From CBDCWA01 sp965223255 (lineage in GTDB: Bacteria > Pseudomonadota > Alphaproteobacteria > Rhizobiales > Hyphomicrobiaceae), in assembly GCA_965223255.1 (NCBI GenBank), contig CBDCWA010000004.1:806001-870000 (forward strand): 64,000 bases of DNA, given 5' to 3'. The position numbers were made by a program, and so were the translations under genes. Shown here one piece after another: positions 53,345-62,702 of the stretch (position 1 is the first letter of the stretch; every line of letters starts with the position of its first letter). The notes beneath the pieces were generated by a model. That model was not told the origin of the DNA, did not search any database, and was given only the letters and a program-made list of their open reading frames with translations.

Positions 53345-54886
53345 TTGGCTGACTTAAGCCTCGTGCGTCACAGTCTCAAGGCTCCGGAAGTCGATGTAAC
53401 CTGGCCGGCTCACTTGCAGCGCAAGGGCTATTGGAACCTGCTTGTCCTATGGTCTCAAATTGACCTGCATTATATCTGGGAACTCCGGTGGTTCATTATT
53501 GCCCTTGCAGTGGGCGCCGCCATGCTCAATGCGCCACTGCCGCCAGGCCTAAGCCAAGACGGCATGATCGTCCTGACGATGACGGTGGTCGCAACAATTC
53601 TCTTTATCACAGAACCGGTACCGCTGCCGACCGTCGCACTCATGTTGATTGTCGGCGAGGTCGTATTACTGGGGCGTGATTCAAACGACGTTGCAAAGAG
53701 CCTGATGACGGATTCGGTTCTCTTCATCATGGGATCACTCATGCTGGCGGTCGCCGTCGTTAAGCAGAAGCTTGATCAGCGCATCGCATGGTTCATCGTA
53801 CAGTTTACCGGCACGCGTGCGTCCCGGATTTGCTTCGGCATCTCTGTCGTCTCGGGAATACTGGCTTCCTTCATTGGCGAACACACCGTCGCCGCCATGA
53901 TGCTGCCGGTTGGTATTACCCTCATTTCGCTGACCTCCCAAGATCGCCAAGGCGTGCATAATCTCGCCGCCGTGTTGCTATTTTCGATTTGTTACGGCTG
54001 TGCCGTGGCTGGTATTGCGACCCCCTCGGGCGGTGCTCGAAACGCCATCATGATCGGGTATTGGAAGGAGTTCTTGTACGATCCCACAAATCCTGAGACC
54101 TCAAAATTCCTAATCGACTATCTGAAGTGGGCCACATTTGCCTATCCGATCTTCCTCATTCAATTACCACTCGTCACATTCATTTTGATGCGGACATTCC
54201 GCCCGGAGCATGATGATTTATCTCGCGCCGTTGCCAAACTGCGAACGCGAATCCGCGAACAAGGTCCAATGACACTCAGCAATTGGGTGGCGATCTTTTT
54301 ATTTTTCCTGATTCTGTGCGGCTGGGTCACCATGTCTCAATCGCTCGGCATGGGAACGATTGCGATACTCGGAGCAGCCGCCTTCCTCATCGCGGGCCTG
54401 GTGCGCTGGGAGGACATCAACTCTGGCGTCAATTGGGGTGTTGTTCTGCTTTATGCAGCCGCCATTTCGCTTGGCGTGCAGATGAAGGAAACGGGCGCAG
54501 CGCAATGGGTCGCAGACGGCTTCCTGTCTCTATTGGCGCCATTTGGCGCCAACGGCGGCATAGGACTTTGGGCTGCGGTGTCCGTACTGACAACGGCTGT
54601 GACCAATACAATGTCAAACGGTGCAGCTGTTGCCGTCCTTGGACCGATCGTACTGAAGCTGGCGGTTGCCGCCAATGAAAGCCCCATCATAATTGGCTTC
54701 ATTTGCGCAGTGTCTTCCGCCTTTGCCTATCTTACCGTTGTCGGAACGCCCGCCTGCACCATCGTGTTTGCTGCCGGTTATCTGTCGACACGCGATTTTC
54801 TCCTTGTTGGTTGGCGCATGGCCGTCATGTCGACGATCGTTTTGCTCTTGACCGCGGCGCTTTATTGGCCGTTTCTCGGAGTCTAG
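53345..54886 (+). CDS. DASS/SLC13-family anion transporter
   Basis: A 513-aa carrier with about 12 membrane helices: ITEPVPLPTVALMLIVGEVV near residue 80, SGILASFIGEHTVAAMMLPV (N-terminal binding hairpin), GYGCAVAGIATPSGGARN-like YGCAVAGIATPSGGARNAIM, TNTMSNGAAVAVLGPIVLKL and AYLTVVGTPACTIVFAAGYL near the C-terminus. The family imports di- or tricarboxylates or sulfate with Na+. Start codon TTG 53345 after GGGAG. It is followed three bases later by a tandem universal-stress protein, so the pair is one operon. Confidence 0.9.
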   Translation: MADLSLVRHSLKAPEVDVTWPAHLQRKGYWNLLVLWSQIDLHYIWELRWFIIALAVGAAMLNAPLPPGLSQDGMIVLTMTVVATILFITEPVPLPTVALMLIVGEVVLLGRDSNDVAKSLMTDSVLFIMGSLMLAVAVVKQKLDQRIAWFIVQFTGTRASRICFGISVVSGILASFIGEHTVAAMMLPVGITLISLTSQDRQGVHNLAAVLLFSICYGCAVAGIATPSGGARNAIMIGYWKEFLYDPTNPETSKFLIDYLKWATFAYPIFLIQLPLVTFILMRTFRPEHDDLSRAVAKLRTRIREQGPMTLSNWVAIFLFFLILCGWVTMSQSLGMGTIAILGAAAFLIAGLVRWEDINSGVNWGVVLLYAAAISLGVQMKETGAAQWVADGFLSLLAPFGANGGIGLWAAVSVLTTAVTNTMSNGAAVAVLGPIVLKLAVAANESPIIIGFICAVSSAFAYLTVVGTPACTIVFAAGYLSTRDFLLVGWRMAVMSTIVLLLTAALYWPFLGV

Positions 54887-54889
54887 CTC

Positions 54890-55891
54890 ATGGCGACCTG
54901 GTGGTCCCACATTCTCAAGACCGACCACGGCTTAGACGTCTCAGAAGAGCGCGAGCGCCGCCGCAAGCAATTCCGCATCCTGGTTTGTGTCAACGGTACC
55001 GATAAGTCTTATGAAGGATTAAATCTGGCGGCGGAAATTGGCAGGAAAAATCCCTGCGACATCATTCTCCTCTATGTGCGCCGTATCGATCAGGGCCTGA
55101 ATTCCGGCGGACTGCAGGTGCGTATTGCACGCCAAAACATGTTGGACTGGGGTCTCGAACTCCCCGGCGTTCAGTATTTAAGGCGCGGCTATGAAATCTT
55201 GCTGGACCTCGGATATGCCCGCAAGGATTGGCGTTCCAGGCATAGCCACACCGACGTGTTTGGCGATCCACTTGGCGACAACAAGATCGATTTTCAGTCC
55301 GGCAAGAACAAGCGGATTACGCTTAAGCTAAAGACGGCACCCACGGTCTCTAGCGGGATCCTCGATCAATACGAACTGGGTCCCTACAATCTAATAATTA
55401 TGGGCCCACCCAAGCGCTGGCGTGGCGAACTTAGAACGTTTATCGAACCAAGCACAGTGCAAAAGGTCGCGATGTTGTCGCCCTGCTCTGTCCTCTCTGT
55501 GAAAGCACCCTTGGAGCCGGGATCCGGTTTTCTGATCTGCGTCGATGGCACCGAAAAAAGCACCAAGGCCATGAAACAGGCAGCCGTTCTGGCCTACAAT
55601 TTAAAGCGCCCAATAACGCTCGTTTCGGTTGCGCGCGATAGAGACTCCTATACCCAAACCCGGCAAATTCTCGACGTCGCACAACAAGGCCTCAACGACC
55701 TGGGTATTGCTGACGTCGAAACGATTGCCGCAACGGGCGAACCGGTTGATGAAATTTTGGCGATTGCCGATCAATTTGGCATCATTGTCGTGGCCGACTC
55801 AGGCCAATCGCGCCTGATGCGGTTCTTTCGCGGCAGCACAGCTTTCGACATCATGGGCCGTGCACCTGTCTCCGTGATGATTGTCCGTTGA
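54890..55891 (+). CDS. Tandem universal stress protein, partner of the DASS carrier
   Basis: A 333-aa protein with two UspA-type folds. The first starts RILVCVNGTDKSYEGLNLAA (residue ~30) and carries an extra ~50-residue segment (GYARKDWRSRHSHTDVFGDP onward) before NLIIMGPPKRWRGELRTFIE. The second starts FLICVDGTEKSTKAMKQAAV (~residue 211) and ends IIVVADSGQSRLMRFFRG, STAFDIMGRAPVSVMIV, close to the nucleotide-binding G-2x-G-9x-G(S/T) motif. It starts three bases after the transporter stop and may control it in response to nucleotide level. Confidence 0.82.
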   Translation: MATWWSHILKTDHGLDVSEERERRRKQFRILVCVNGTDKSYEGLNLAAEIGRKNPCDIILLYVRRIDQGLNSGGLQVRIARQNMLDWGLELPGVQYLRRGYEILLDLGYARKDWRSRHSHTDVFGDPLGDNKIDFQSGKNKRITLKLKTAPTVSSGILDQYELGPYNLIIMGPPKRWRGELRTFIEPSTVQKVAMLSPCSVLSVKAPLEPGSGFLICVDGTEKSTKAMKQAAVLAYNLKRPITLVSVARDRDSYTQTRQILDVAQQGLNDLGIADVETIAATGEPVDEILAIADQFGIIVVADSGQSRLMRFFRGSTAFDIMGRAPVSVMIVR

Positions 55892-55918
55892 TATAAACCG
55901 AATGCCGCTTCCGACCCG

Positions 55919-56950
55919 TCAGCGAGCAACCGTGATCGGTTTTCCCTCACTCGCTGAGCGATGCATCGCGTCAATAACAGCCGTACTGTGTACGGCTTGA
56001 TCAGCCGGCACAGGAAATGGCGCAATCCCGGCAACCGCATCAGCAAAGGCTTCAATCTCGGCCCTTTGTGCATCAACCGGCGAAAATGTTAGCTCTTCCC
56101 TGTCACCGCTTGTTGGCTGAAAGACCAAATCCTTGGCGCCGGCGATTGCGATCCAACCTTTGGTCCCAAAAATTTGAAACCGATGAAAAACGGCCGTCGT
56201 CCCAATCGCTGTGAGAAGTGCACTTTGCCCCTGCGTTGTTTGGAGTAATACGGCCGTCACATCATTGAGCCGGTTATTGCTGGCACCCGTAAAGCCCTTC
56301 GCATGAACCTCATCGATCGGTCCCATGGTCTCGATGACGAGATAAAGCATATGGTCTGCCAAGGCCCCGGCCGGCGCATTTGCCGGATCCGCCTTCCAAT
56401 CATCGTGGTGCAACGGACCATAGCGATCGACACAAAAATTTCCTTCGGCGTGGATCACCTGGCCGATTGCACCGCCCGCCAACCGGCGCCGCATTTCTTG
56501 GACATTTGGATAGAAGCATCGGTCATAACCCAATGCCAACAGCTGGCCCGTCTCATCTGCCGCTTTGCCTAGCGCTCTGCCATCGGCCGCCGTGAGCGCC
56601 ATTTGCTTGATGGCAAGAACCGGTTTTCCCGCCCTCAGTGCCTTTAGGGAATGTGCGGCATGCAAGTGTGCAGGCCCACACGAGACAACCGCTTTAATTG
56701 CATCATCGCCAAGCACCGAATCATAGTCGGTTGTCAATTTGATGTCGTTCGCTTTCGCAAAGTCTTCCGACCGAGACACATCGGTAACAACCGCCGAAAC
56801 AAAGCGCGCTTTATTCGATTTTCCCTGCACCGACTGCACAAGGCCCCTGCCCCAACTTCCAAGACCTACGATTGCTAAATCGAGCACGACTTTATCTCCC
56901 TGAATTGGCTGTACAGCATTTGAGCTGTTCTCACCCTTGGTCTGAAGCAT
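55919..56950 (-). CDS. Gfo/Idh/MocA-family NAD(P)-dependent dehydrogenase
   Basis: A 343-aa protein with a Rossmann start VVLDLAIVGLGSWGRGLVQS (GxGxxG at about residue 31), the EKP-like motif as GKPVLAIKQMALTAADGR (Lys present, Glu replaced) and the C-terminal alpha/beta domain with GAIGQVIHAEGNF and GALADHMLYLVIETMG. The family oxidises sugars or cyclitols. It lies 33 bases downstream of the aldo/keto reductase on the same strand, so both may handle one carbohydrate-like substrate. Confidence 0.88.
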   Translation of the reverse strand: MLQTKGENSSNAVQPIQGDKVVLDLAIVGLGSWGRGLVQSVQGKSNKARFVSAVVTDVSRSEDFAKANDIKLTTDYDSVLGDDAIKAVVSCGPAHLHAAHSLKALRAGKPVLAIKQMALTAADGRALGKAADETGQLLALGYDRCFYPNVQEMRRRLAGGAIGQVIHAEGNFCVDRYGPLHHDDWKADPANAPAGALADHMLYLVIETMGPIDEVHAKGFTGASNNRLNDVTAVLLQTTQGQSALLTAIGTTAVFHRFQIFGTKGWIAIAGAKDLVFQPTSGDREELTFSPVDAQRAEIEAFADAVAGIAPFPVPADQAVHSTAVIDAMHRSASEGKPITVAR

Positions 56951-56983
56951 TTATTGTCCACCGACACAGAATGCCCCGCACCA

Positions 56984-57940
56984 TCATTTTGCCAGCGCAC
57001 CCGCCGGGCAGATCTCGTTGATCCTGGCCAGATCATCATCGCTCAAAACGACCGAGGCCGCGACAGCATTATCACGCAGGTGCGCGCGCGTCTTAGATGA
57101 TGGAATCGGAATGACTGCGCCGCCAAGTCGACCGCTTTGATGCATTACCCAGGCTAAAGAAAGTGCGGAGACTGTAATGCCTTTTTCAGACGCGACCTCC
57201 GCTAGACGCTCTACAATCGCCATGTTGTGTTCGAAATTTCCGTCCGAATACCTGCTGTCACGTTCGCGCACATCACCATCCGGAATGTCCTCTCGCGCAT
57301 GAAACAGACCGGCCAGCAGTCCTCGCCCAAGCGGCGCGTAAGCCATAAACGCCATATCATGGGCCTTGCACGCACCAAGCAATTCATCTTCCGGCGTACG
57401 CACAAGCAGCGAATATTCATCTTGAAGGGAAACAACCGGATGCACGGATGAGGCGCGCGCCACAATCTCCGCCGACGCGTCTTTCGACATGGCTATATAG
57501 CGGGTCTTACCCTCTTTGATCATTTGCGCCATGGCGGCAACTGTGTCTTCGATTTCGACGTTGGGATCGACGCGGGAAATACAGATGACGTCCATGCAAT
57601 CGATGCCCAATCGCTTAAGGCCACCCTCGGTTGATTGGCGTATGTGTTCGGGCGTACCGCTGACCACCGTGCGACCGTCAGGCCGGATGCTGCCTATTTT
57701 CGAATGGATTACGACTTCGTCGCGCCGACCCTTTATGGCTTCTCCGATCAGGCGCTGATTGTGCCCCTTGCCGTAGTTGGACGACGTATCGAGGAGATTG
57801 ATGCCGAGATCGATGGCCTCTCGGATCGTCGCGATGCATTCTTTGTCATCCTGCGCACCGTAGACGCCTGACATGCTAAAGCACCCAAGTCCAATTGGCG
57901 AAACCATTAAGTCCGTCGGTCCGAATTGTATGCGGTTCAT
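56984..57940 (-). CDS. Aldo/keto reductase
   Basis: A 318-aa (alpha/beta)8 NADPH oxidoreductase: LGINLLDTSSNYGKGHNQRL with the catalytic Asp and Tyr near residues 51 and 56, VVIHSKIGSIRPDGRTV with the Lys, VSLQDEYSLLVR, FMAYAPLGRGLLAG and VIPIPSSKTRAHLRDN for the cofactor phosphate. It is upstream of the Gfo/Idh/MocA gene in the same operon. Substrate unknown. Confidence 0.92.
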   Translation of the reverse strand: MNRIQFGPTDLMVSPIGLGCFSMSGVYGAQDDKECIATIREAIDLGINLLDTSSNYGKGHNQRLIGEAIKGRRDEVVIHSKIGSIRPDGRTVVSGTPEHIRQSTEGGLKRLGIDCMDVICISRVDPNVEIEDTVAAMAQMIKEGKTRYIAMSKDASAEIVARASSVHPVVSLQDEYSLLVRTPEDELLGACKAHDMAFMAYAPLGRGLLAGLFHAREDIPDGDVRERDSRYSDGNFEHNMAIVERLAEVASEKGITVSALSLAWVMHQSGRLGGAVIPIPSSKTRAHLRDNAVAASVVLSDDDLARINEICPAGALAK

Positions 57941-58072
57941 AATCTTTGCCCCTACCAGTATTTAGATTGTTCGTGTTTTGATTACGATACCCACAAACGA
58001 CAGCGCATTACCAGATCATTTGCGCGCCCGTGCGCTCACAATCGGCTGTCACTTATTCCGAGACTTCGGCAA

Positions 58073-59152
58073 TCAAGCCGGCATGATCCACGTCGTCAGA
58101 ACCGATGGCATGTCAGGCATTATGCAATCCCAGCTCTCACCGCGGTCATTTGACCGATAGACCGCCCCCGTGCCGCGTTCGTTGGGCGTCATCCCGAACC
58201 CGCGCGCACCATCGCCCATACCGCAAAACAAAACATCCGGCTTTTCAGGGTGGGGTATGAATGTCCAGGGCATATAAGGCATGTCGATCGGTAGGTTCGC
58301 AGAGTTGCGCCAGCTCTCACCCTCATCGTCACTGATCAGGATATGACCATGCGGCGTCATCTTTTCACGCACCCAATAGCCCGGAGACCCTCTGCCGCCG
58401 CCGAGCACCATGCGCGGCTTGCCGTCTGGACCATCACAGAATATCCACTCATGCGAATAGCTGTAGTATTCCGTGTAACCATAAGGCATGCCATTTTCCA
58501 CCCGGTGCCAAGCCTTGCCGGCATCGTCGGTGCGAAAGAACCCGCGCGCCGAAGAAACATAATAGCGGTCAAAACTGCCAGGCAGATTGGCAACGATGTG
58601 CATATCGAGATAGTCGATGCCGTTACTGACATCCTCCCAATGAGCTCCACCATCGAGACTGCGCACGACACCACCATGCTCCAGCAAGACGTAGATCAGC
58701 TCACGCCGGTCCGGATGAATATAGATATGGCGCACATGCGGCGGGACTTTGCCGAGATAGGTGGCAGGAACGGTCCACTGATCCTGCACCGATTGCGGCA
58801 GCGCGAGAAAGCTATCGACCGTTTCAAACGTCCGACCCCGATCCTCACTGCGATAGAGGCAGATCGGGCCACTCCCGGCGTAGACAACACGTTCGTCATG
58901 GGGATCAACAGTAAATGTGCGGACATCGCCCTCTAGAATTTTGCTCCAACTGAGCCCGCCATCCGCCGAGCGGTAACCGCCGTCAAATGCAACCGCTGCA
59001 AAAATCACTTCCGGCGTCTGGCGGCAGCCGGTGATGTATTCAAGCGTTTTACCCGCAAAGCTGCACCCGAGCGTCTCAAACCCCGTGCCGTTATCGCGAA
59101 ACACCGTCAGCCCATCATTGCAAGCGATGTAGTATCTGAGTGCATCCGCCAT
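58073..59152 (-). CDS. Asp-box (BNR) beta-propeller protein
   Basis: A 359-aa protein containing six Asp-boxes (S/T-x-D-x-G-x-S/T-W/F), for example YRSADGGLSWSKIL, YRSEDRGRTFETVD, RSLDGGAHWEDVS, RTDDAGKAWHRVE, ISDDEGESWRNSA and YRSNDRGESWDCIM. They form a sialidase/Ycf48-like propeller, here without a signal peptide or sialidase catalytic residues, so it is more likely a ligand-binding or structural protein. GAGGTT precedes ATG 59152. Confidence 0.8.
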   Translation of the reverse strand: MADALRYYIACNDGLTVFRDNGTGFETLGCSFAGKTLEYITGCRQTPEVIFAAVAFDGGYRSADGGLSWSKILEGDVRTFTVDPHDERVVYAGSGPICLYRSEDRGRTFETVDSFLALPQSVQDQWTVPATYLGKVPPHVRHIYIHPDRRELIYVLLEHGGVVRSLDGGAHWEDVSNGIDYLDMHIVANLPGSFDRYYVSSARGFFRTDDAGKAWHRVENGMPYGYTEYYSYSHEWIFCDGPDGKPRMVLGGGRGSPGYWVREKMTPHGHILISDDEGESWRNSANLPIDMPYMPWTFIPHPEKPDVLFCGMGDGARGFGMTPNERGTGAVYRSNDRGESWDCIMPDMPSVLTTWIMPA

Positions 59153-59181
59153 TGCTAACCTCGGTTACATTACTGTTATGT

Positions 59182-59325
59182 GCGCCACTCTGGGTTGTCG
59201 GCCCCATCATAGCCAGCCGGCGCAGTGGTGCAATGCGATTGCTTGAGGACCCCATGGTTTGGTCCCCTCGTGGACCAACCAATAAAGTAAAACGCCGCCA
59301 AGACCGGGGTCCTGGCGGCTTTTTT
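59182..59325 (+). ncRNA. Candidate structured small RNA ending in an intrinsic terminator
   Basis: Between two minus-strand genes the plus strand folds into nested and serial stems. GCGCCACT (59182-59189) pairs with AGTGGTGC (59224-59231); inside it GTCGGC (59197-59202) pairs with GCCGGC (59216-59221). Next, GGTTTGGTCC (59256-59265) pairs with GGACCAACC (59272-59280) with one bulge. Last is the terminator stem. A possible promoter is TTGCTA (59152-59157), 18 bases, TTATGT (59176-59181). I do not recognise an RNA family; it could instead be leader structure of the propeller gene. Confidence 0.4.
59294..59325 (+). terminator. Strong intrinsic terminator, possibly bidirectional
   Basis: GCCGCCA (59294-59300) pairs with TGGCGGC (59313-59319), followed by six T on the plus strand. 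On the minus strand the stem is followed by GTTTTACTTT, so it may also stop transcripts from the metallo-hydrolase gene ending at 59383. Confidence 0.75.
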
Positions 59326-59382
59326 GTTAGCGGGTCATCCAGCACAGGCCGGGCCCCGCTTAGATGCAATCGCTATCTGCGA

Positions 59383-60381
59383 TTAAAGATCCAACTGATA
59401 GGTTGCAGGCACCCAGCGATGCGCATCGCCGACCTTTTCGACATAACCAATCGCAGGAAACGGCATGTGATAGCCGGTTGCCGGGATCTTGTCGGCCGCC
59501 ACCATGTCCAGGACTTTGCGTCGCGACGCGACAGCTTTTTCCTTATCCATATCGAAAATAACGTGCCATTCAGGCTTTTGCAGAGAGGCCACATAATGGT
59601 TGCACGCATCGCCCCACAACAACAGACGCTTACCATTGCTCTCGATGTTGAAGACCAAATGGCCAGGGGTGTGGCCAAACGCTTCGATCGCCGTGATGCC
59701 GGTCACAACATCCTGCCCACCTTTCAAGAATGACGTTTTCGGCAGAATAGGAACGACTTTGGATTGAACGACTTTCGAGCGCCTTTGCATACGCTTATTG
59801 GAACTTTCGGTCACCGCTTTCGAGGTCCAATAATTATTCTCCGCCGAGCCCGCCACATAACGCGCCTTAGGAAATCTGGGCTTTCCTTTTGAGATCAAAC
59901 CGCCAATGTGGTCGGGGTGGTAATGTGTCAACACCACGATATCGATCTGCTCTGGCGTAATTCCGGCGGCTGCCAAAGCCTTGATCAAGTTGCCGCGCGT
60001 TGGACCACGTCCGTCAGCATTTCCGGAATCGAATAGAACCAGCTCGTTACCGGTATTGACAAGAACCGGTGTATAGCCGTTTTGCAACGCACTAGGTGGC
60101 AGAAAATTCTTCTGCATATGCGCCGCAACTTTTTCCTTCGATTGGTTCTGTCCAAAGATTGGAAACACCTTGTCGACGTTTCGATAGCCGTCATTCAGCG
60201 TCGTAACCTCGAAGGCACCAAGCTTAACACGCCGAAAAGGCGCACGATACGGTCCTGCAAGCGGTGCAGCGGCCTGCGCTTGATCGGTTAGATGCAGTGA
60301 GGGTGCGGCGGTCAGCGCTGCGGCACCAGCTGTTCCAAGCAAAATTTCGCGACGTGAAACTTTGAAATCTGAAGTAGCCAT
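59383..60381 (-). CDS. Tat-exported MBL-fold metallo-hydrolase
   Basis: A 332-aa protein with a twin-arginine signal (KVSRREILLGTAGAAALTAA, cleaved near AQAAA at ~38). The zinc site is complete: VVLTHYHPDHIGG (HxHxDH), a later His in EAFGHTPGHLVFNIES and Asp in LLLWGDACNHYV. Such exported beta-lactamase-fold enzymes hydrolyse lactones, esters or phosphates; the substrate is unknown. AAGGTGA precedes ATG 60381. Confidence 0.92.
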   Translation of the reverse strand: MATSDFKVSRREILLGTAGAAALTAAPSLHLTDQAQAAAPLAGPYRAPFRRVKLGAFEVTTLNDGYRNVDKVFPIFGQNQSKEKVAAHMQKNFLPPSALQNGYTPVLVNTGNELVLFDSGNADGRGPTRGNLIKALAAAGITPEQIDIVVLTHYHPDHIGGLISKGKPRFPKARYVAGSAENNYWTSKAVTESSNKRMQRRSKVVQSKVVPILPKTSFLKGGQDVVTGITAIEAFGHTPGHLVFNIESNGKRLLLWGDACNHYVASLQKPEWHVIFDMDKEKAVASRRKVLDMVAADKIPATGYHMPFPAIGYVEKVGDAHRWVPATYQLDL

Positions 60382-60632
60382 GTGTCACCTTATACTTAAA
60401 CTCATGAGCAATTGACCATAAGAGCTGGGGATGCCGTTTTCACAAAAGTCAGATAAATGGCGTGATCACCGCATCCTCGCTCATCGACTGTATACCTACG
60501 ACGAGGACCTGTCTCCCAGATCTCCCGGGCGTGAGAGGTCACATGATTGCGGAGAATGTTTTTGCAAGCAATGTCGATGTGGTAAATGACAAACTTTTGA
60601 TGTTGTCGGCTCAGCCAGACTGACCATTTAAC

Positions 60633-60974
60633 TCATCCCACAGGTACCCGCACAGCAATCGCCGCACTCGCAATGACGGCTGGATCATCGGGAGCATGGT
60701 CTATAACATCGAGACCGCCTTTGACAGCTTTGACCCTGACATTACCCATCGGCAGCACCTTCTTTACGGCTTCCAGGTCAACCTTCTCGGGACATTGCAC
60801 GCCAACGGTTACATCGATATCGATATCGGCTCTGTCGATCGCCAATGATCGAACAAACGTCAATGAGCTATGATGGAGGGCATCCTGAACGGCCCGAATG
60901 GCGGCCTTGGTATAATCGCCGCCATGCAGATCGTTACCGGAGCCGAGTTCAAGGATAACGCGGGGCTTGGTCAT
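60633..60974 (-). CDS. Lin0512-family protein (copy 2)
   Basis: A 113-aa protein of the Lin0512 conserved family: RVILELGSGNDLHGGDYTKA, AIRAVQDALHHSSLTF, DVTVGVQCPEKVDLEAVKKV and GLDVIDHAPDD. It is a paralogue of the adjacent 115-aa protein, sharing the G-D-H/R-GGD-TKAA and ALxHxSL patterns, and starts five bases after that gene's stop. The two may form a hetero-oligomer. Function unknown. Confidence 0.8.
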   Translation of the reverse strand: MTKPRVILELGSGNDLHGGDYTKAAIRAVQDALHHSSLTFVRSLAIDRADIDIDVTVGVQCPEKVDLEAVKKVLPMGNVRVKAVKGGLDVIDHAPDDPAVIASAAIAVRVPVG

Positions 60975-60979
60975 GGCAC

Positions 60980-61327
60980 TCAGTCCTCAGCAACATCCAA
61001 ACTGACTATGGCACAGGCATTGGCGATCAGGGTGCTGCCGGTCCCGGCATCATTGGGAATTTCAAGCCCGCCCTCTGAGACGGTCACCGTGCCGTTACCG
61101 TAAGGCAGGACCTTCAAGACTTCTTGCTTGTCCACTGAGCCAGGCCGCGGAACACCGATATGCACATCGATCGCCATTGCATCAAGGGGTTTTCCGAGCA
61201 CCGGCGCAATCGATAGCGAATTGTGCCAAAGCGCGTCGCGTAGCGCCCGGCATGCCGCCTTTGTTGAATCGCCGCCGCGAATATCGCTGCCCATTCCGAT
61301 CTGAAGCACCATTGGTTTGACCGCCAT
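60980..61327 (-). CDS. Lin0512-family protein (copy 1)
   Basis: A 115-aa protein: PMVLQIGMGSDIRGGDSTKA, ACRALRDALWHNSLSIA, DVHIGVPRPGSVDKQEVLKV and GLEIPNDAGTGSTLIANACA. GGGAGG precedes ATG 61327; an upstream ATG at 61369 lacks a site. It leads a two-gene operon of paralogues. Some conserved polar residues (SD.RGGD, WHNS) look catalytic or ligand-binding, but no reaction is established that I can name. Confidence 0.8.
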   Translation of the reverse strand: MAVKPMVLQIGMGSDIRGGDSTKAACRALRDALWHNSLSIAPVLGKPLDAMAIDVHIGVPRPGSVDKQEVLKVLPYGNGTVTVSEGGLEIPNDAGTGSTLIANACAIVSLDVAED

Positions 61328-61556
61328 CAATAACCTCCCTGTCAGCCGCCCCATGATCACACTCTGCAACGATAGATCCTGTCATTCAATCGGCTTATTG
61401 GACGTCGCCCCAGATCAGCGCTACCACAGGTCCTGATTGCATCTTGTTTTACTACAGACCTGAGACCACTTCACGTTCAGGTGAAAAGACTATCGCGGTC
61501 ATTGCATCGCCAATTGGCTATTGCATACTCGCTGATGAGTTAGATGGAGAACACAT

Positions 61557-62594
61557 ATGACCCACTCTGTCACGCGTCGAAGCGTATTGGTCGGGGGCGC
61601 AGCTTTGGCGCTGTCCTCCACCCCACCTCTGCCCTCGTTTGCAGCCCCAGCCCAACCGTTGATGCCGGCCAATGAACTCACCAATCGTGTCATTAGTTTT
61701 CTATCGCTGCTCGACAAACGAAGAACTAAAATGGTGAGTTTCAAATGGAATGGTGAGACATGGCAGGATTGGAATTATTTCGGTGGCGGCGAATTCATCA
61801 AGCCGGGCCTCAGATTGGAACAGATGACGACGGCCCAGAAGAATGCCACCTGGAATATCCTGGCCGCCGTTCTGTCGCCAAGCGGCCTCAGAAAAGCGAA
61901 AAATGTTATGCTGCTGCAGGACATTCTTGCCGCTCAAGGTAACGGCCGCGGCGTACGCTCCTCACAGCGTTTCTCAATCGCCATCTTCGGCGAGCCGGGA
62001 CCAACAGGGACATGGGGTGTCCGTCTCGAGGGCCACCATCTCTCATTGTCGTTTTCAGTAAAGAACAACCAGCTCATCTCAGTCACACCGGCAGCATTCG
62101 CAGCACTACCCAACAGAGTGATGAGTGGCCCGCACCGCGGGCTTAACACACTTCAAGGCGAAGAAAAACTCGCCCGCCAGCTTCAGGCAGATCTTGCACC
62201 GCGGCTCAGGGCCCGCGCCCAGCGCAGCGATCGCAAGCTTCGCAATATTCTGTCCTATGCCGGACGCGAGCACGCCAACACACGCAAAGTCGGTGTTGCC
62301 GCTGCAGACATGACCTCGGGCCAGCGCGAGATTTTGCGCAAACTCGTCCAGACCTATGCGGTCGACCCTTACGTTGGCAGTCTCGCCGCCGCGCAGGCAA
62401 AGCGATTGAAACTCAATGACGAGGCAGCGATACATTTTGCCTGGTATGGACCGAATATTACAGAAAAGTCGTTTGGCTACCGCGTCATCGGCGATCGCTT
62501 CGTCATTGAGTTGGGTTGCATCGATCAGCGCGCGCAGCATCTGCATCCGATCTATCACGATCTCGACACGACACTTGGCGTCATCAGGACATAA
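61557..62594 (+). CDS. DUF3500 exported protein
   Basis: A 345-aa protein with a twin-arginine-like signal (TRRSVLVGGAALALSS, residues ~6-22) and DUF3500 marks: WNYFGGGEFIKPGLRLEQMT, SQRFSIAIFGEPGPTGTWGV, RLEGHHLSLSFSVKNNQL, AIHFAWYGPNITEKSFGYRV and RAQHLHPIYHDLDTTLGVI. Clustered His and acidic residues suggest a metal site. Function unknown. GATGGAG precedes the ATG. Confidence 0.85.
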   Translation: MTHSVTRRSVLVGGAALALSSTPPLPSFAAPAQPLMPANELTNRVISFLSLLDKRRTKMVSFKWNGETWQDWNYFGGGEFIKPGLRLEQMTTAQKNATWNILAAVLSPSGLRKAKNVMLLQDILAAQGNGRGVRSSQRFSIAIFGEPGPTGTWGVRLEGHHLSLSFSVKNNQLISVTPAAFAALPNRVMSGPHRGLNTLQGEEKLARQLQADLAPRLRARAQRSDRKLRNILSYAGREHANTRKVGVAAADMTSGQREILRKLVQTYAVDPYVGSLAAAQAKRLKLNDEAAIHFAWYGPNITEKSFGYRVIGDRFVIELGCIDQRAQHLHPIYHDLDTTLGVIRT

Positions 62595-62702
62595 GCAGCC
62601 GGCGGTTCCCTTGGGAACATGTGGTCCAGCCAAGAGCCTATAGTCTTGAGCCCAACTTATCGCTCGAAACTCTCGGCTACCACACCACAAGGGGACCATG
62701 GC

